Source: Actinomadura hibisca NBRC 15177
GTDB taxonomy: Bacteria; Actinomycetota; Actinomycetes; Streptosporangiales; Streptosporangiaceae
NCBI RefSeq assembly: GCF_001552635.1
Contig: NZ_BCRO01000030.1
Coordinates: forward strand, 1 to 64,000
Length of the DNA stretch: 64,000 nucleotides
Reading direction: 5' to 3'
Positions within the stretch are counted from its first letter, which is position 1; each line of letters begins with the position of its first letter. A program made the translations under genes and the position numbers. The notes under the pieces are model-generated. The model was given only the letters and a program-made list of their open reading frames with translations. It ran no database searches and was not told the origin of the DNA. Of this stretch, positions 44,375 to 56,068 are shown in pieces.

Positions 44375-45829
44375 ATGAGTACCTCGCTCGCGCGGTTGGC
44401 CGAGCGGTTCACCGCGCTGCTGGGCCCCGACGGGGTCATCACCGATCCGGTCCGCCTGCGCACCTACGAGTGCGACGGGCTGACCAACCACCGCGCGACG
44501 CCCGGCGTGGTGGTGCTCCCCGAGTCCGCCGAGCAGGTCGCCGCCGTCGTGCGCGCGTGCGCGGCCGAGGGCGTGCCGTACGTGGCGCGCGGCTCGGGCA
44601 CCGGCCTGTCGGGCGGCGCGCTGCCCCGCACCGACGGCGTCCTGATCGTCACCGCCCGGATGCGCCGCGTCCTGGAGATCGACATCCCCAACCAGCGGGC
44701 GGTGGTCGAGCCCGGCGTGATCAATCTCGACGTGACCCGCGCCGTCCGCGCCGACGGCTACTACTTCGCGCCCGACCCCTCCAGCCAGCAGATCTGCTCG
44801 GTCGGCGGCAACGTGGCCGAGAACTCCGGCGGCGCGCACTGCCTGAAGTACGGCTTCACCGCCCACCACGTGCTGGCCTGCGAGATCGTCACCCCGGACG
44901 GCGAGATCACCGAGCTGACCGCCGACGGCCCCGGCTACGACCTGCTCGGGGTGTTCGTCGGCGCCGAGGGCACCCTCGGCATCACCACCAAGATCACCGT
45001 CCGGCTGACCCGCGTGCCCGAGACCGTGCAGACCCTGCTGGCCGCCTTCGACTCCATCGAGTCCGGCGGCACGGCGGTGTCGGCGATCATCGGCGCGGGC
45101 GTGGTGCCCGCCGCGATCGAGATGATGGACGCCCTGTCGATCGAGGCCGCCGAGGCCGCGGTGAGCTGCGGCTACCCGCCCGGCGCGGGCGCGGTGCTGA
45201 TCGTGGAGCTGGACGGCCCGGACGCCGAGGTCGCCCACCAGTTCGCCGAGGTCGAGCGATTGTGCCGCCAGGCGGGCGCGTTCGAGATCCGCATCGCCGC
45301 CGACGACGCCGCCCGCGCGCTCATCTGGCGCGGCCGCAAGTCGGCGTTCGCCGCCGTCGGCCGGATCAGCCCCGCCTACCTGGTGCAGGACGGCGTCATC
45401 CCGCGCACCGCGCTGCCCCGGGTCCTCGGCCGCATCGACGCGCTGTCGGCCGAGTCGGGCGTGCGCGTCGCCAACGTCTTCCACGCGGGCGACGGCAACC
45501 TGCACCCGCTGGTGTTGTTCGACGACGCCGAGCCGGGCGCGGCCGAGCGCGCCGAGGAGGTCTCCGGCGCGATCCTGGACCTGTGCATCGAGCACGGCGG
45601 GTCCATCACCGGCGAGCACGGCGTGGGCGTCGACAAGTCCCGCTACATGCCCCGCATGTTCACCGACACCGACCTGGACACCATGCAGATGGTGCGCTGC
45701 GGGTTCGATCCGGCGGGGTTGTGCAACCCCGGCAAGGTCTTCCCCACGCCGCGCCTGTGCGGGGAGGTCCCGGGCGTCCGCAAGGGCGTGCACCCCCTCG
45801 TCGAGCAGGGAAAGGCGGACCTGTTCTGA
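44375..45829 (+). CDS. glcD: Glycolate oxidase subunit GlcD (FAD-linked oxidase)
   Basis: The 484-residue flavoprotein has the PCMH FAD fold (VARGSGTGLSGGALP, SVGGNVAENSGGAHCLKYG, GAEGTLGITTKITVRL) and a FAD-oxidase C-terminal domain with NVFHAGDGNLHPLVLFD and ITGEHGVGVDKSRYM. It is the catalytic subunit that oxidises glycolate (and possibly D-lactate) to glyoxylate, passing electrons on through GlcE and GlcF. ATG 44375 follows GGAAGGG. Its stop shares one base with the glcE start (TGATG). Confidence 0.93.
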   Translation: MSTSLARLAERFTALLGPDGVITDPVRLRTYECDGLTNHRATPGVVVLPESAEQVAAVVRACAAEGVPYVARGSGTGLSGGALPRTDGVLIVTARMRRVLEIDIPNQRAVVEPGVINLDVTRAVRADGYYFAPDPSSQQICSVGGNVAENSGGAHCLKYGFTAHHVLACEIVTPDGEITELTADGPGYDLLGVFVGAEGTLGITTKITVRLTRVPETVQTLLAAFDSIESGGTAVSAIIGAGVVPAAIEMMDALSIEAAEAAVSCGYPPGAGAVLIVELDGPDAEVAHQFAEVERLCRQAGAFEIRIAADDAARALIWRGRKSAFAAVGRISPAYLVQDGVIPRTALPRVLGRIDALSAESGVRVANVFHAGDGNLHPLVLFDDAEPGAAERAEEVSGAILDLCIEHGGSITGEHGVGVDKSRYMPRMFTDTDLDTMQMVRCGFDPAGLCNPGKVFPTPRLCGEVPGVRKGVHPLVEQGKADLF

Positions 45830-47028
45830 TGACGGCACCGATCGACTCCCTGGCGAAGGTCTGCGGCGACGTGCGCGCCGCCGGACCCGAGGACGGCGTG
45901 CTCGGCGCGGTCCCGCGCCTGGTGGCGGCCCCCGCGACCGTGGCCGAGGCCGCCGAGGTGATGCGCGCCGCCGCCGAGCTGGGCCTCGCGGTCGTCCCGC
46001 GCGGCATGGAGACCCGCCTGGACTGGGGCCTGCCGCCCGAACGTTGCGACCTGCTGGTGGACACCGCCCGCCTGGACCGGATCGTCGAGCACGAGGCCGG
46101 GGACCTGGTGGTCAAGGCCGAGGCGGGCGTGCGGCTCGGCGACCTCGCCGCCGCCCTCGCCGAGCACGGCCAGCGCCTCGCCCTGGACTCCCCGCTGCCC
46201 GGCGCGACGGTCGGCGGCACCGTCGCCACCGGCTCGGCCGGGCCGCTGCGGCTGCTGTACGGCTCGCCGCGCGACCTGGTCATCGGCCTGACGATCGTCC
46301 GGGCGGACGGCAGGATCGCGCGCTCGGGCGGCAAGGTCGTCAAGAACGTCGCCGGATACGACCTCGGCCGCCTGTTCGCCGGCTCCTGGGGCACGCTCGG
46401 CCTGATCGTCGAGGCCACCTTCCGGCTGCACCCGATGCCCGCCGCGGCCGCCTACGTCTCCACCGTCGTCCCCGACCCCGCCGCCGCGCACGAGGCCGTC
46501 CAGTCCGTGCTGCACTCCCCCGTCGCGCCCAGCGCCGTCGAGTGCGCCGCCACTCCGGACGGCATCGCGGTCGGCGCCCTGCTGGAAGGGGTCCCCGACG
46601 GCGTGACCGCCCGCTCGGGCCAGGTCAACGACCTGTTCGGCGGCGGCGCGCGCGTCGAGCAGGAGCCGCCCGCCTGGTGGGGCGGCTACCCCGACGGCAC
46701 CACCCTCATCGAGATCACCGCGCCGCCGACCGCCCTCGCGCACGCCGACTGGCTCACCGGATCGGCGACGTGGAGCGCGGCCGGGCGCGGCCTGCTCGGA
46801 CTCCCCGGCGACCTGACCCCGGAGCGGGCCGCCGAGACACTGGAGGGCCTGCGCGCCGCGCTCGCCCCGCACAAGGGCGGCGCGGTCGTCCGCTACGCCC
46901 CCGAACCCGTCCGCGACGCGCTGGACGTGTGGGGCCCCGTGCCCGCGCTGTCCCTGATGCGCCGCGTGAAGGACCAGTTCGATCCGGAGCGCCGGTTGTC
47001 CCCCGGCCGCTTCGTGGGAGGGATCTGA
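45829..47028 (+). CDS. glcE: Glycolate oxidase subunit GlcE (FAD-binding)
   Basis: The 399-residue protein has a shorter PCMH FAD domain (VVPRGMETRLDWG, LDSPLPGATVGGTVATGSAGPLR, SGGKVVKNVAGYDLGRLFAGSWGTLGLI) and a reduced C-terminal domain, as is typical of GlcE. It is required for an active glycolate oxidase complex. Overlap with glcD by one base and a 2-base gap to glcF indicate tight coupling. Confidence 0.92.
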   Translation: MTAPIDSLAKVCGDVRAAGPEDGVLGAVPRLVAAPATVAEAAEVMRAAAELGLAVVPRGMETRLDWGLPPERCDLLVDTARLDRIVEHEAGDLVVKAEAGVRLGDLAAALAEHGQRLALDSPLPGATVGGTVATGSAGPLRLLYGSPRDLVIGLTIVRADGRIARSGGKVVKNVAGYDLGRLFAGSWGTLGLIVEATFRLHPMPAAAAYVSTVVPDPAAAHEAVQSVLHSPVAPSAVECAATPDGIAVGALLEGVPDGVTARSGQVNDLFGGGARVEQEPPAWWGGYPDGTTLIEITAPPTALAHADWLTGSATWSAAGRGLLGLPGDLTPERAAETLEGLRAALAPHKGGAVVRYAPEPVRDALDVWGPVPALSLMRRVKDQFDPERRLSPGRFVGGI

Positions 47029-47030
47029 CC

Positions 47031-48329
47031 ATGGGCGCCCCGGAAGAACTGCCGAAGCTCCTCAACGACTGCGTGCACTGCGGGTTCTGCCTGCCGACCT
47101 GCCCCACCTACGTGTTGTGGGGCGAGGAGATGGACTCCCCGCGCGGCCGCATCCACCTGATGCAGCAGCACCAGGAGGGCGCGCCGCTCAGCGACGCCAT
47201 GGTCGGCCACTTCGACGCCTGCCTCGGCTGCATGGCGTGCGTGACGTCCTGCCCGTCGGGCGTGCAGTACAACCGGCTGATCGAGATGACGCGGGCCGAG
47301 GTGGAGCGCGAGCACCCCCGCTCCGCCGCCGACCGCGCCATCCGCGAGATGATCTTCAGCCTGTTCCCCTACCCCCGGCGGTTGCGCGCGCTGCGCGGCC
47401 CGCTGCGCCTCTACCAGCGCACCGGCCTGGACCGCCTGGTGCGCCGCAGCGGCGTCCTGGAACGGCTGTCGCCGTCGCTGGCGGCGATGGAGCGCCTGGC
47501 CCCGCCGCTCGGCAAGGCCCCCCGCCTGCCCGGTTTCGTCGCCGCGCGCGGCGAGCGCCGCGCCACCGTGGGCATGCTCACCGGCTGCGTGCAGCGCGAG
47601 TTCTTCCCCGGCGTCAACGCCGCGACCGCCCGCGTCCTGGCGATGGAGGGCTGCGACGTCGTCATCCCCAAGTCCCAGGGGTGCTGCGGCGCGCTGTCGC
47701 TGCACTCGGGCCGCGAAGACGAGGCCCGCGCCTTCGCCCGCCGCACCATCGCCGCGTTCGAGCGGGTCGAGGTCGTCGTGGTGAACGCGGCGGGCTGCGG
47801 CTCCTCCATGAAGGAGTACGCCGACCTGCTCGCCGACGAGCCCGCCTGGGCCGGCCGCGCCGAGGCGCTGTCGGCCAGGACGCGGGACCTGGCCGAGTAC
47901 CTCGTGGAGCTGGGGCCGCGCGCCGAACGGCGGCCACTACCGGTCACCGTCGCCTACCACGACGCCTGCCACCTCGCCCACGCCCAGGGCGTGCGGGCCC
48001 AACCGCGCGCCCTGCTGGCGGGCATCCCGGAGCTGACCGTCCGGGAGATCACCGACCCCGGCGTCTGCTGCGGATCGGCCGGGACCTACAACCTCCTCCA
48101 GCCCGAGGCGGCCGCCCAACTGGGCGACCGCAAGGCCGCCAACGTCCGCGACACCGGCGCGGAAGTGCTGGTCGCGGCCAATCCCGGCTGCTCCATGCAG
48201 ATCGCCGACGCGCTGGGCCGCCAGTCCGGCGGAAAGGGCGTGCCGATGGCCGTCGCGCACACCGCCGAGGTGCTGGACGCGTCGTTGCGGGGGCTCGGCC
48301 CGGAGGTGTTCCGCGCCCGCACTTCGTGA
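47031..48329 (+). CDS. glcF: Glycolate oxidase iron-sulfur subunit GlcF
   Basis: The 432-residue protein has two [4Fe-4S] ferredoxin motifs (CVHCGFCLPTCPTY near residue 15 and CLGCMACVTSCPSG near residue 66) and two CCG domains (SQGCCGALSLHSG; GVCCGSAGTYNLLQ), the GlcF/heterodisulfide-reductase layout. It carries electrons from GlcD/GlcE to the membrane quinone pool. GGGAGGG lies before the ATG. Confidence 0.94.
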   Translation: MGAPEELPKLLNDCVHCGFCLPTCPTYVLWGEEMDSPRGRIHLMQQHQEGAPLSDAMVGHFDACLGCMACVTSCPSGVQYNRLIEMTRAEVEREHPRSAADRAIREMIFSLFPYPRRLRALRGPLRLYQRTGLDRLVRRSGVLERLSPSLAAMERLAPPLGKAPRLPGFVAARGERRATVGMLTGCVQREFFPGVNAATARVLAMEGCDVVIPKSQGCCGALSLHSGREDEARAFARRTIAAFERVEVVVVNAAGCGSSMKEYADLLADEPAWAGRAEALSARTRDLAEYLVELGPRAERRPLPVTVAYHDACHLAHAQGVRAQPRALLAGIPELTVREITDPGVCCGSAGTYNLLQPEAAAQLGDRKAANVRDTGAEVLVAANPGCSMQIADALGRQSGGKGVPMAVAHTAEVLDASLRGLGPEVFRARTS

Positions 48330-48468
48330 TCTTCAGGCGGGAACGCCGCCCCTTTCCGCACGTGCGGGTGCCCGTCACGAGTGTTCCGGACGTCTTGTAT
48401 CGTGTTCGCGCTTGAGACAGGACGCGCTTACCGAGGCTGGACAGGCCCCCGAGAGCCCAGGGAAGAAC

Positions 48469-49194
48469 ATGTCCAACAGCTACCGTTCGCACCGCCGCAG
48501 GAAGAAGAAGAGCAACGCCGGTCGTCTCGGGCTGGCGGGCGCGCTCACCGGCGTGGTCGGCATCGCCGCGGTGGCGGTCGGGATCATGGTGATGCGCCCG
48601 GACGGCGGCGGCGCGGACCCGGCCGCTCCCCCGGCGGCGGCCTCGGGCGGGCAGCAGGACGAGGGGGGCGGCGCCATCCCGGCCGCGGGGTCCGCGCCCA
48701 AGACCGGCGCCCCGCTCAGCCTCACCACCCCCGAGGGCTACGGGTACGGGCTCGCGGCCGTCAAGGCGGGCACCGACGGCCACCCCCTCGACAGCAGCAA
48801 GCCGTCCCCGGCCGGGTCGGGCTACGCCTACGCCGACTACGTGCTCACCAACAACCAGCGGCGGCCGGTGCTGCTGGACTTCCCCGCCGACCTGTTCCTG
48901 CCCAAGGACCGGGTGCCCGCCTCGGCCCAGGAGCGCTGCATGCCGCAGCCGGGCGTGCCGTCGGCCATGTGCACGCTGCCCAACCACAGCAAGGTGATCG
49001 CCCGGCTGAACGGGTCCCGGCCGCCGGTCAAACAGGACGACGACACCTTCATCCCGGCCGGCGCGTCCTACCTGGTGCGGATCGCCACCGACCTGCCGGT
49101 CAAGGACGGCCTGGCCGACTCCGACGTCAAGCTGTACGTGTGGGAGACCCGCTTCACCAACGACCGCAAGGGCATCGAACTGTCCTTCCCCTGA
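48469..49194 (+). CDS. Membrane-anchored extracytoplasmic protein, function unknown
   Basis: The 241-residue protein starts with a very basic cytoplasmic tail (SHRRRKKKS), one membrane helix (about residues 22-40), a Gly/Ala/Pro spacer and a globular C-terminal domain with two cysteines (QERCMPQPGVPSAMCTLP). The domain has strand-like segments and DDDTFIPAGASYLVRIATDLPVKDG, which recall DUF4352-like beta-sandwich domains, an uncertain match. ATG 48469 follows AGGGAAG. It converges on the second ABC operon across 19 bases. Confidence 0.6.
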   Translation: MSNSYRSHRRRKKKSNAGRLGLAGALTGVVGIAAVAVGIMVMRPDGGGADPAAPPAAASGGQQDEGGGAIPAAGSAPKTGAPLSLTTPEGYGYGLAAVKAGTDGHPLDSSKPSPAGSGYAYADYVLTNNQRRPVLLDFPADLFLPKDRVPASAQERCMPQPGVPSAMCTLPNHSKVIARLNGSRPPVKQDDDTFIPAGASYLVRIATDLPVKDGLADSDVKLYVWETRFTNDRKGIELSFP

Positions 49195-49213
49195 CCGGGG
49201 AACGGTCGAAGAA

Positions 49214-50898
49214 CTAGCGGGGACCGGTGAACCCGATGTCCTCGTAGGCCGTCTCGTGGAACCCGCCCGCGCCCAGGTTGGCCAACCCGCCCCGGGTCGC
49301 GACGATCTGCGGGCGCTGGTAGAGCGGCAGCACGATCGCCAGCTCCCAGATGAGCCGGTCGGCCTCGTTCACCAGCCGCCGGGCCTTCGCCTGGTCGATC
49401 TCGCCGATCGCGCGGTCCATCGCCGCGTCGATCCTCGCCGTGCCCGCCCGCGCGTAGTTCTGCTGGATGCGCGCGCCGCGCGGCCGGGCGAACACCGAGC
49501 GCAGCGGCGACAGCGGGAACGAGGTGCCGAGCCACGAGAACGGCACGATGTCGAAGTCGCCCGGCGTGACGTACCGGTCGAACAGGTCGTCGGTCGGCAC
49601 CGGCCGGATGTCCACCCGGACGCCGACGCGCTCCAGCAGCGCCCGCGCCAGCTCGGCCTCCTGCTTGCCGCCCGGCACGGTCGCCGGGATCACGAACCGC
49701 AGGGCCAGCGTGCGCCCGTCCTTCACCCGGTACTCGCCGCGCGGCGCCCAGCCCGCCTGGTCGAGCAGCCGCCGGGCCCGTTCCGGGTCGTAGCGGCCGA
49801 GGTCGCCGGAGTTGTCGCGGTAGCCCTGCTGGGTGTTGACGAAGAAGTGGTTGCCGAGCGTGCGCTCGGGCCAGCCCAGGTCGGCGAGGTCGGAGCGGAC
49901 GATGACGCGCCGGTCGACGGCCAGCATGATCGCGCGCCGCACCCGGACGTCGCGCAGGAAGGGCCCGGCGGCGTTGAGGGTGAAGTGCCGCCAGTCCGGC
50001 GCCCCCGCGCGCCGCACCACCGCGCCCGGCACGTGCTCGGCGCGGCGCAGCGCGCTCGCGTCCACGCCGATGTCCATCAGGTCGATCTCGCCGTTGGCGA
50101 ACGCGCCCGGCATCGCGGCGGTGTCCATGGTGCGGAACACGATCCGGTCGAGCTTGGCGGGCCGCCCCCACCAGCCCGGGTCGCGCTCCAGCGTGACGGA
50201 CTTGGCGGTCCGGTCGATGCGCGCCACCCGGAACGGCCCGGCGCTCACCGGCACCCGGTCGCTCCAGCCGCCGTTGAACACCGCCGGGTCGGCGCAGGTG
50301 GACGCCGGGTACAGCGGGCTGAACAGGCTGCGCCAGTCGGCGTAGGGGCGGGCGAAGACCACCTTCACCTCGTGCGGCCCGGCCCCGCGGCCGATCTTCC
50401 GGATGCGCTCGTACCCGGTGGCGTTGGAGATCTGGAAGCGGGGGTCGCGGCCCGACAACGCCCGCGCCTGCGCGACGAAGTCGGCCGGGCCGATGGGCCT
50501 GCCGTCCGACCAGCGCGCCTTGGGGTTGAGCCGGTAGACCACCACCTGCTGCGGCTTGGTGCTCACCACCCGCGCCGACCGCAGGTACGCCGGGACGGGG
50601 TGCGGCACGGCCTTGGCGTCCGAGCGCATCAGGTAGGGCAGCACGCCCTGGACGACCTGCTCGACCACGCCGCGGCTGCCGTTGACGTGGTGGAAGTTCC
50701 ACTGCGTGGGGAACTCCGGCAGCGGCCAGCGCAGCGTGCCGCCGTCGCGGACGCGGTCGCGCGGCATCGGGTTGACGTCGGAGCCGGGCGGGCGGTCCGC
50801 GGCGGGCGCGGGCGGGGCGCCGCCCCCGCCCTGGCATCCGGCCGTCACGGCGGCGCAGCCCAGCACCGCCGCCATCGTCGCCGCTCCGCCGCGCGGCC

Positions 50899-50902
<4 letters not shown>
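49214..50902 (-). CDS. ABC transporter substrate-binding lipoprotein, family 5 (second peptide operon)
   Basis: The 562-residue protein has a lipoprotein signal ([10 protein letters not shown], cysteine near residue 23) and a SBP_bac_5 body: [42 protein letters not shown] and [17 protein letters not shown]. The body is typical of actinobacterial ABC family-5 monoacylated peptide receptors. It is the last gene of a four-gene operon, where binding proteins more often come first. The GTG start overlaps the ATPase stop (GTGA). The ligand is unknown, probably an oligopeptide. Confidence 0.92.
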
Positions 50903-52985
<2,083 letters not shown>

Positions 52986-52989
<4 letters not shown>

Positions 52990-53825
52990 CGGGCCCGCCC
53001 GGAGGTCGGGTCGAGCGCGTCGCGCAGGCCGTCGCCCAGCAGGTTGACCGCCAGCACGATCAGCACCAGCAGCCCGGCGGCGAACCCCGCCAGCCACGGG
53101 TAGGCGGTGGCGGCGGAGCCCCCGTCGGCGATCACCGTGCCCAGCGAGGTGTCGGGCGGCCGCACGCCGAACCCGAAGTAGGACAGGCCGCTCTCGGCGA
53201 TGACGGCCACGCTGACGTTCAGGCTCGCGTCCACGGCCAGCAGCGACGCCAGGTGCGGCAGGATGTGCCGGGCCAGCACGCGCGGGGTGGACGCGCCGGT
53301 GAAGCGGGCCGCCAGCACGTACTCGCGCTCCTTCAGCGAGATCGTCATGGCCCGCACCACGCGCGCGGTGACCATCCACAGGAACGCCGAGAGCACCGCC
53401 ACCAGCACCAGCGGGCGGCCGTCGCGCAGCAGCGGCGACAACACCGCCACCACCAGGAACGCCGGGAGCACCAGCAGCAGGTCCACGCCCCACATCAACA
53501 TCCGGTCGGTCCAGCCGCCGACGAAGCCCGACACCATGCCGACCAGCGCCGCCAGCCCGGTGGACAGCACCGCCACCAGCAGGCCGATGACCAGGGACTT
53601 CTGCATCCCGCGCAGGGTGAGCGCGAACACGTCGCGGCCGCTCTGGGTGGTGCCGAACCAGTGGTCGGCCGACGGCGGGCGGCGGAAGGCGGTGAAGTCG
53701 GTGTCCTCCCAGCCCCACGGCGACACCGCCGGACCGGCGAACGCCAGCGCGAACAGCAGCGCCAGCAGGACCGCCCCGGCGGTGGCCCGCCGGTTGCGGC
53801 CCAGGGCGCGCACGACCGCGGTCAC
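52986..53825 (-). CDS. ABC transporter permease, OppC/DppC type
   Basis: The 279-residue permease has the N-terminal OppC helix, then [24 protein letters not shown] and a BPD_transp_1 core with [23 protein letters not shown] (EAA loop) and [19 protein letters not shown]. The GTG start overlaps the stop of the OppB gene. Confidence 0.92.
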
Positions 53826-54823
53826 GGCGCGTCCCCGGTCCGCACGCGCGGGTCCAGCGTCCCGTGCAGGACGTCCGAGACCAGCCCGGCCAGCAGCACC
53901 GCGACCGCGGCGAAGCAGTTGACGGCGGCGACGACGTGGACGTCGCCGCGCGTGATGGAGTCGATCAGCCACTCGCCCAGGCCGTGCCAGCCGAAGATCT
54001 TCTCCACGAACACGCCGCCGAGCAGCAGCAGGCCGAAGGTGTAGGCGAAGTAGGTGGTCATCGGGATCAGCGCGGTGCGCAATCCGTGCCGCAGCACCGC
54101 CGACCGGTGGCGCAGGCCCTTGGCGCGGGCGGTCCGCACGAAGTCGGCGGTCAGGACGTCCAGCATCATGCTGCGCTGGTAGCGGCAGTAGAGGGCGAGC
54201 TGGGCGAGCGCGATCGTGGCGGTGGGCAGCAGCAGGTGCCGCACCCGGTCGCCCAGCCCGCCGAGCGCGCCGAAGGTGCCCTCGGACGCGCCGGGCCCGG
54301 TCTCGCCCAGCCACTCGAAGACCTGCACGCCGGTGACGTCGTTGACCTTCTGCGCGGCCGACTGGAGCAGCACCGCCAGCACGAACACCGGCGCCGACAG
54401 CAGCAGGTAGGAGCCGAGCGTGATGAGCCGGTCGGGGGCCCGGTGCTGCCGGACCGCCGCGTAGGCGCCCAGCAGGACGCCCAGCGCGCAGCCCGCCACG
54501 GTGCCGGCCAGCAGCAGCCGCAGGCTCACCCACGTGCGCCGCCACAACTCGGCGGTGACCGGCTCGCCCTGCCAGGTGCGGCCGAAGTCGCCGCGCAGGA
54601 CCCCGGCGCCCCAGGTGAGGTAACGCTCCGTGAGCGGGACCTCGTCGTTGAGGTTGAGCCGCGACAACTCTGCGTCCACGACGGCGTCGGGCGGCCGGGG
54701 GACACGGTCCTCGAAGTTGGCACGCGGATGCAGCGCGGTGGCCGCCAGCAGGTAGGCGAGGCTGGCGGCCAGCACGACCAGCACCGCGTAGTTGGCCAGA
54801 CGCCGCAGCAGGAAACCCGCCAT
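53822..54823 (-). CDS. ABC transporter permease, OppB/DppB type
   Basis: The 333-residue permease is the first gene of the second peptide-transport operon. It has a first helix, an extracytoplasmic segment ([21 protein letters not shown]) and a transport core with [25 protein letters not shown] (EAA loop) and [26 protein letters not shown] 54823 follows GGAGGGAG. Two inverted repeats lie in the 159 bases upstream. Confidence 0.92.
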   Translation of the reverse strand: MAGFLLRRLANYAVLVVLAASLAYLLAATALHPRANFEDRVPRPPDAVVDAELSRLNLNDEVPLTERYLTWGAGVLRGDFGRTWQGEPVTAELWRRTWVSLRLLLAGTVAGCALGVLLGAYAAVRQHRAPDRLITLGSYLLLSAPVFVLAVLLQSAAQKVNDVTGVQVFEWLGETGPGASEGTFGALGGLGDRVRHLLLPTATIALAQLALYCRYQRSMMLDVLTADFVRTARAKGLRHRSAVLRHGLRTALIPMTTYFAYTFGLLLLGGVFVEKIFGWHGLGEWLIDSITRGDVHVVAAVNCFAAVAVLLAGLVSDVLHGTLDPRVRTGDAP

Positions 54824-54868
54824 TCTCCCTCCTCCCCCGCGCGCGTGAGGTCAGTTACGGAATGCTAC

Positions 54869-54931
54869 TGATCGATCACTTGCGGCGCAGGAGGTCCGGC
54901 GAGGCGTCACCAAATGTGATCGAATGGTGAC
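54869..54931. promoter_or_regulatory. Two inverted repeats in the second peptide operon promoter
   Basis: A perfect 10-base palindrome TGATCGATCA (54869-54878) and a longer inverted repeat GTCACCA-N12-TGGTGAC (54906-54931) lie 46 and 83 bases upstream of the OppB start. Both are AT-richer than the surroundings. They are candidate binding sites for the unknown regulator of this operon. Confidence 0.5.
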
Positions 54932-54982
54932 CCGGCCGCAAAGGCGCAGGTCACCGTTCGGTTCAGGAGGACGGGCGAGGGC

Positions 54983-55963
54983 TCAGGAGGCGAGGGCGGG
55001 TTCGCGGTCGGCGGCGGGCGCCGCCTCGGCGCGGCGGCCGCGCAGCACGCCCACGCCGATCAGGGCGAACCCGGCGGCGGCCCAGACCGCCAGGACGGCG
55101 ATCGGCCCGGCCGAGCCCGCGCCGTCGAAGAAGGCGACCGAGCGCAGCAGGGTGGCCGCCGCGCCGGGCGGCAGGAGCTGGCCGAGCGCGCCCCACGGCT
55201 CGGGCAACATCTCCGGCGCCGAGGTCGCGCCCGACAGCGGGTTGCCCAACAGCAGGAGCGTCAGCGCGCCGATCCCGATGCCGGCGCGGCCGACGGCGGC
55301 GGCGAGGCCCGCCACGGTGCCGGTCACCGCCAGCAGTGTCAGGGCGATCACGGCGGCGATGGCCCAGTAGGAGCCGGGCAGCAGCGACAACCACGTCTGG
55401 GCGATCAGGGTGCTGCCCAGCCCGCCGAGCACCGCGAAGGCCGCCACCCCGGCGGCGCGGGCGCCGAGGCCGGGGACGACGAAGGTCAGCAGCACGGCGG
55501 CGGCCAGCCCGGACATGATCAGCGGCAGCGCCAGGGTGCCGAAGGCGGCGCCGCGCGGGTCGTCGGGGTCGGCGGCGACCACGTCCTGGACGGGCGCGGC
55601 GGGGCTCTGGGAGAGCTGCTGGGCGAGCTGGCCGAGCAGCTGGGAGGCCGTCGGCGAGGCGGCGGAGGCGACGAGCACGCGGGGGCCGGCGGGGGTGGTG
55701 ACGATGGCGCCGTACGCCTCGTGGTCGGCCAGGGCGCGGCGGGCGGCGGCCTCGTCGGGGAGGGTCTTCACCGCGAAGGCGCCGGGCCGTTCCTGCTCCA
55801 GGCGCTCGGCGACGGCGGCGGCCTGGGGACCGGCCGTCACCAGGGGCAGGTCGCGCGGGGCGACCCGGGAGGCGGGCCAGGAGAAGGCCAGGATCATGAG
55901 CATCTGCAGCACCGCGGCGGCGAGGGCGACGCCCGCGGCGCGCTTGGCGAGAGAGGAGGACAC
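54983..55963 (-). CDS. Multi-pass membrane protein, ABC-2/DUF3533-like
   Basis: The 326-residue protein has one N-terminal helix, an extracytoplasmic domain of about 150 residues (LPLVTAGPQAAAVAERLEQ, ADHEAYGAIVTTPAGPRVLVASAAS) and about five C-terminal helices. This YhgE/DUF3533-like layout resembles ABC-2 exporter membrane domains but has no partner ATPase nearby. Such genes are often controlled by a divergent TetR regulator, as here, and linked to export or drug tolerance. GTG 55963 follows GGAG. Confidence 0.75.
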   Translation of the reverse strand: MSSSLAKRAAGVALAAAVLQMLMILAFSWPASRVAPRDLPLVTAGPQAAAVAERLEQERPGAFAVKTLPDEAAARRALADHEAYGAIVTTPAGPRVLVASAASPTASQLLGQLAQQLSQSPAAPVQDVVAADPDDPRGAAFGTLALPLIMSGLAAAVLLTFVVPGLGARAAGVAAFAVLGGLGSTLIAQTWLSLLPGSYWAIAAVIALTLLAVTGTVAGLAAAVGRAGIGIGALTLLLLGNPLSGATSAPEMLPEPWGALGQLLPPGAAATLLRSVAFFDGAGSAGPIAVLAVWAAAGFALIGVGVLRGRRAEAAPAADREPALAS

Positions 55964-55986
55964 GGTGACTATCTCCAGAAAATCGG

Positions 55987-56055
55987 ATGTTCGTTCTCTT
56001 TTATCGCCCGTATCCTCACATGGCGGGTCGCGCTGGTCAAGAACGAATGTTCGTT
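55987..56055. promoter_or_regulatory. TetR-type operator candidates (two ATGTTCGTT repeats)
   Basis: ATGTTCGTT occurs at 55987-55995 and 56047-56055. The second copy forms an inverted repeat AACGA-N4-TCGTT (56042-56055). The pair frames the divergent promoter region between the membrane protein and the TetR gene, so one repressor could shut both. Confidence 0.7.
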
Positions 56056-56068
56056 TTATATTCGCCGC

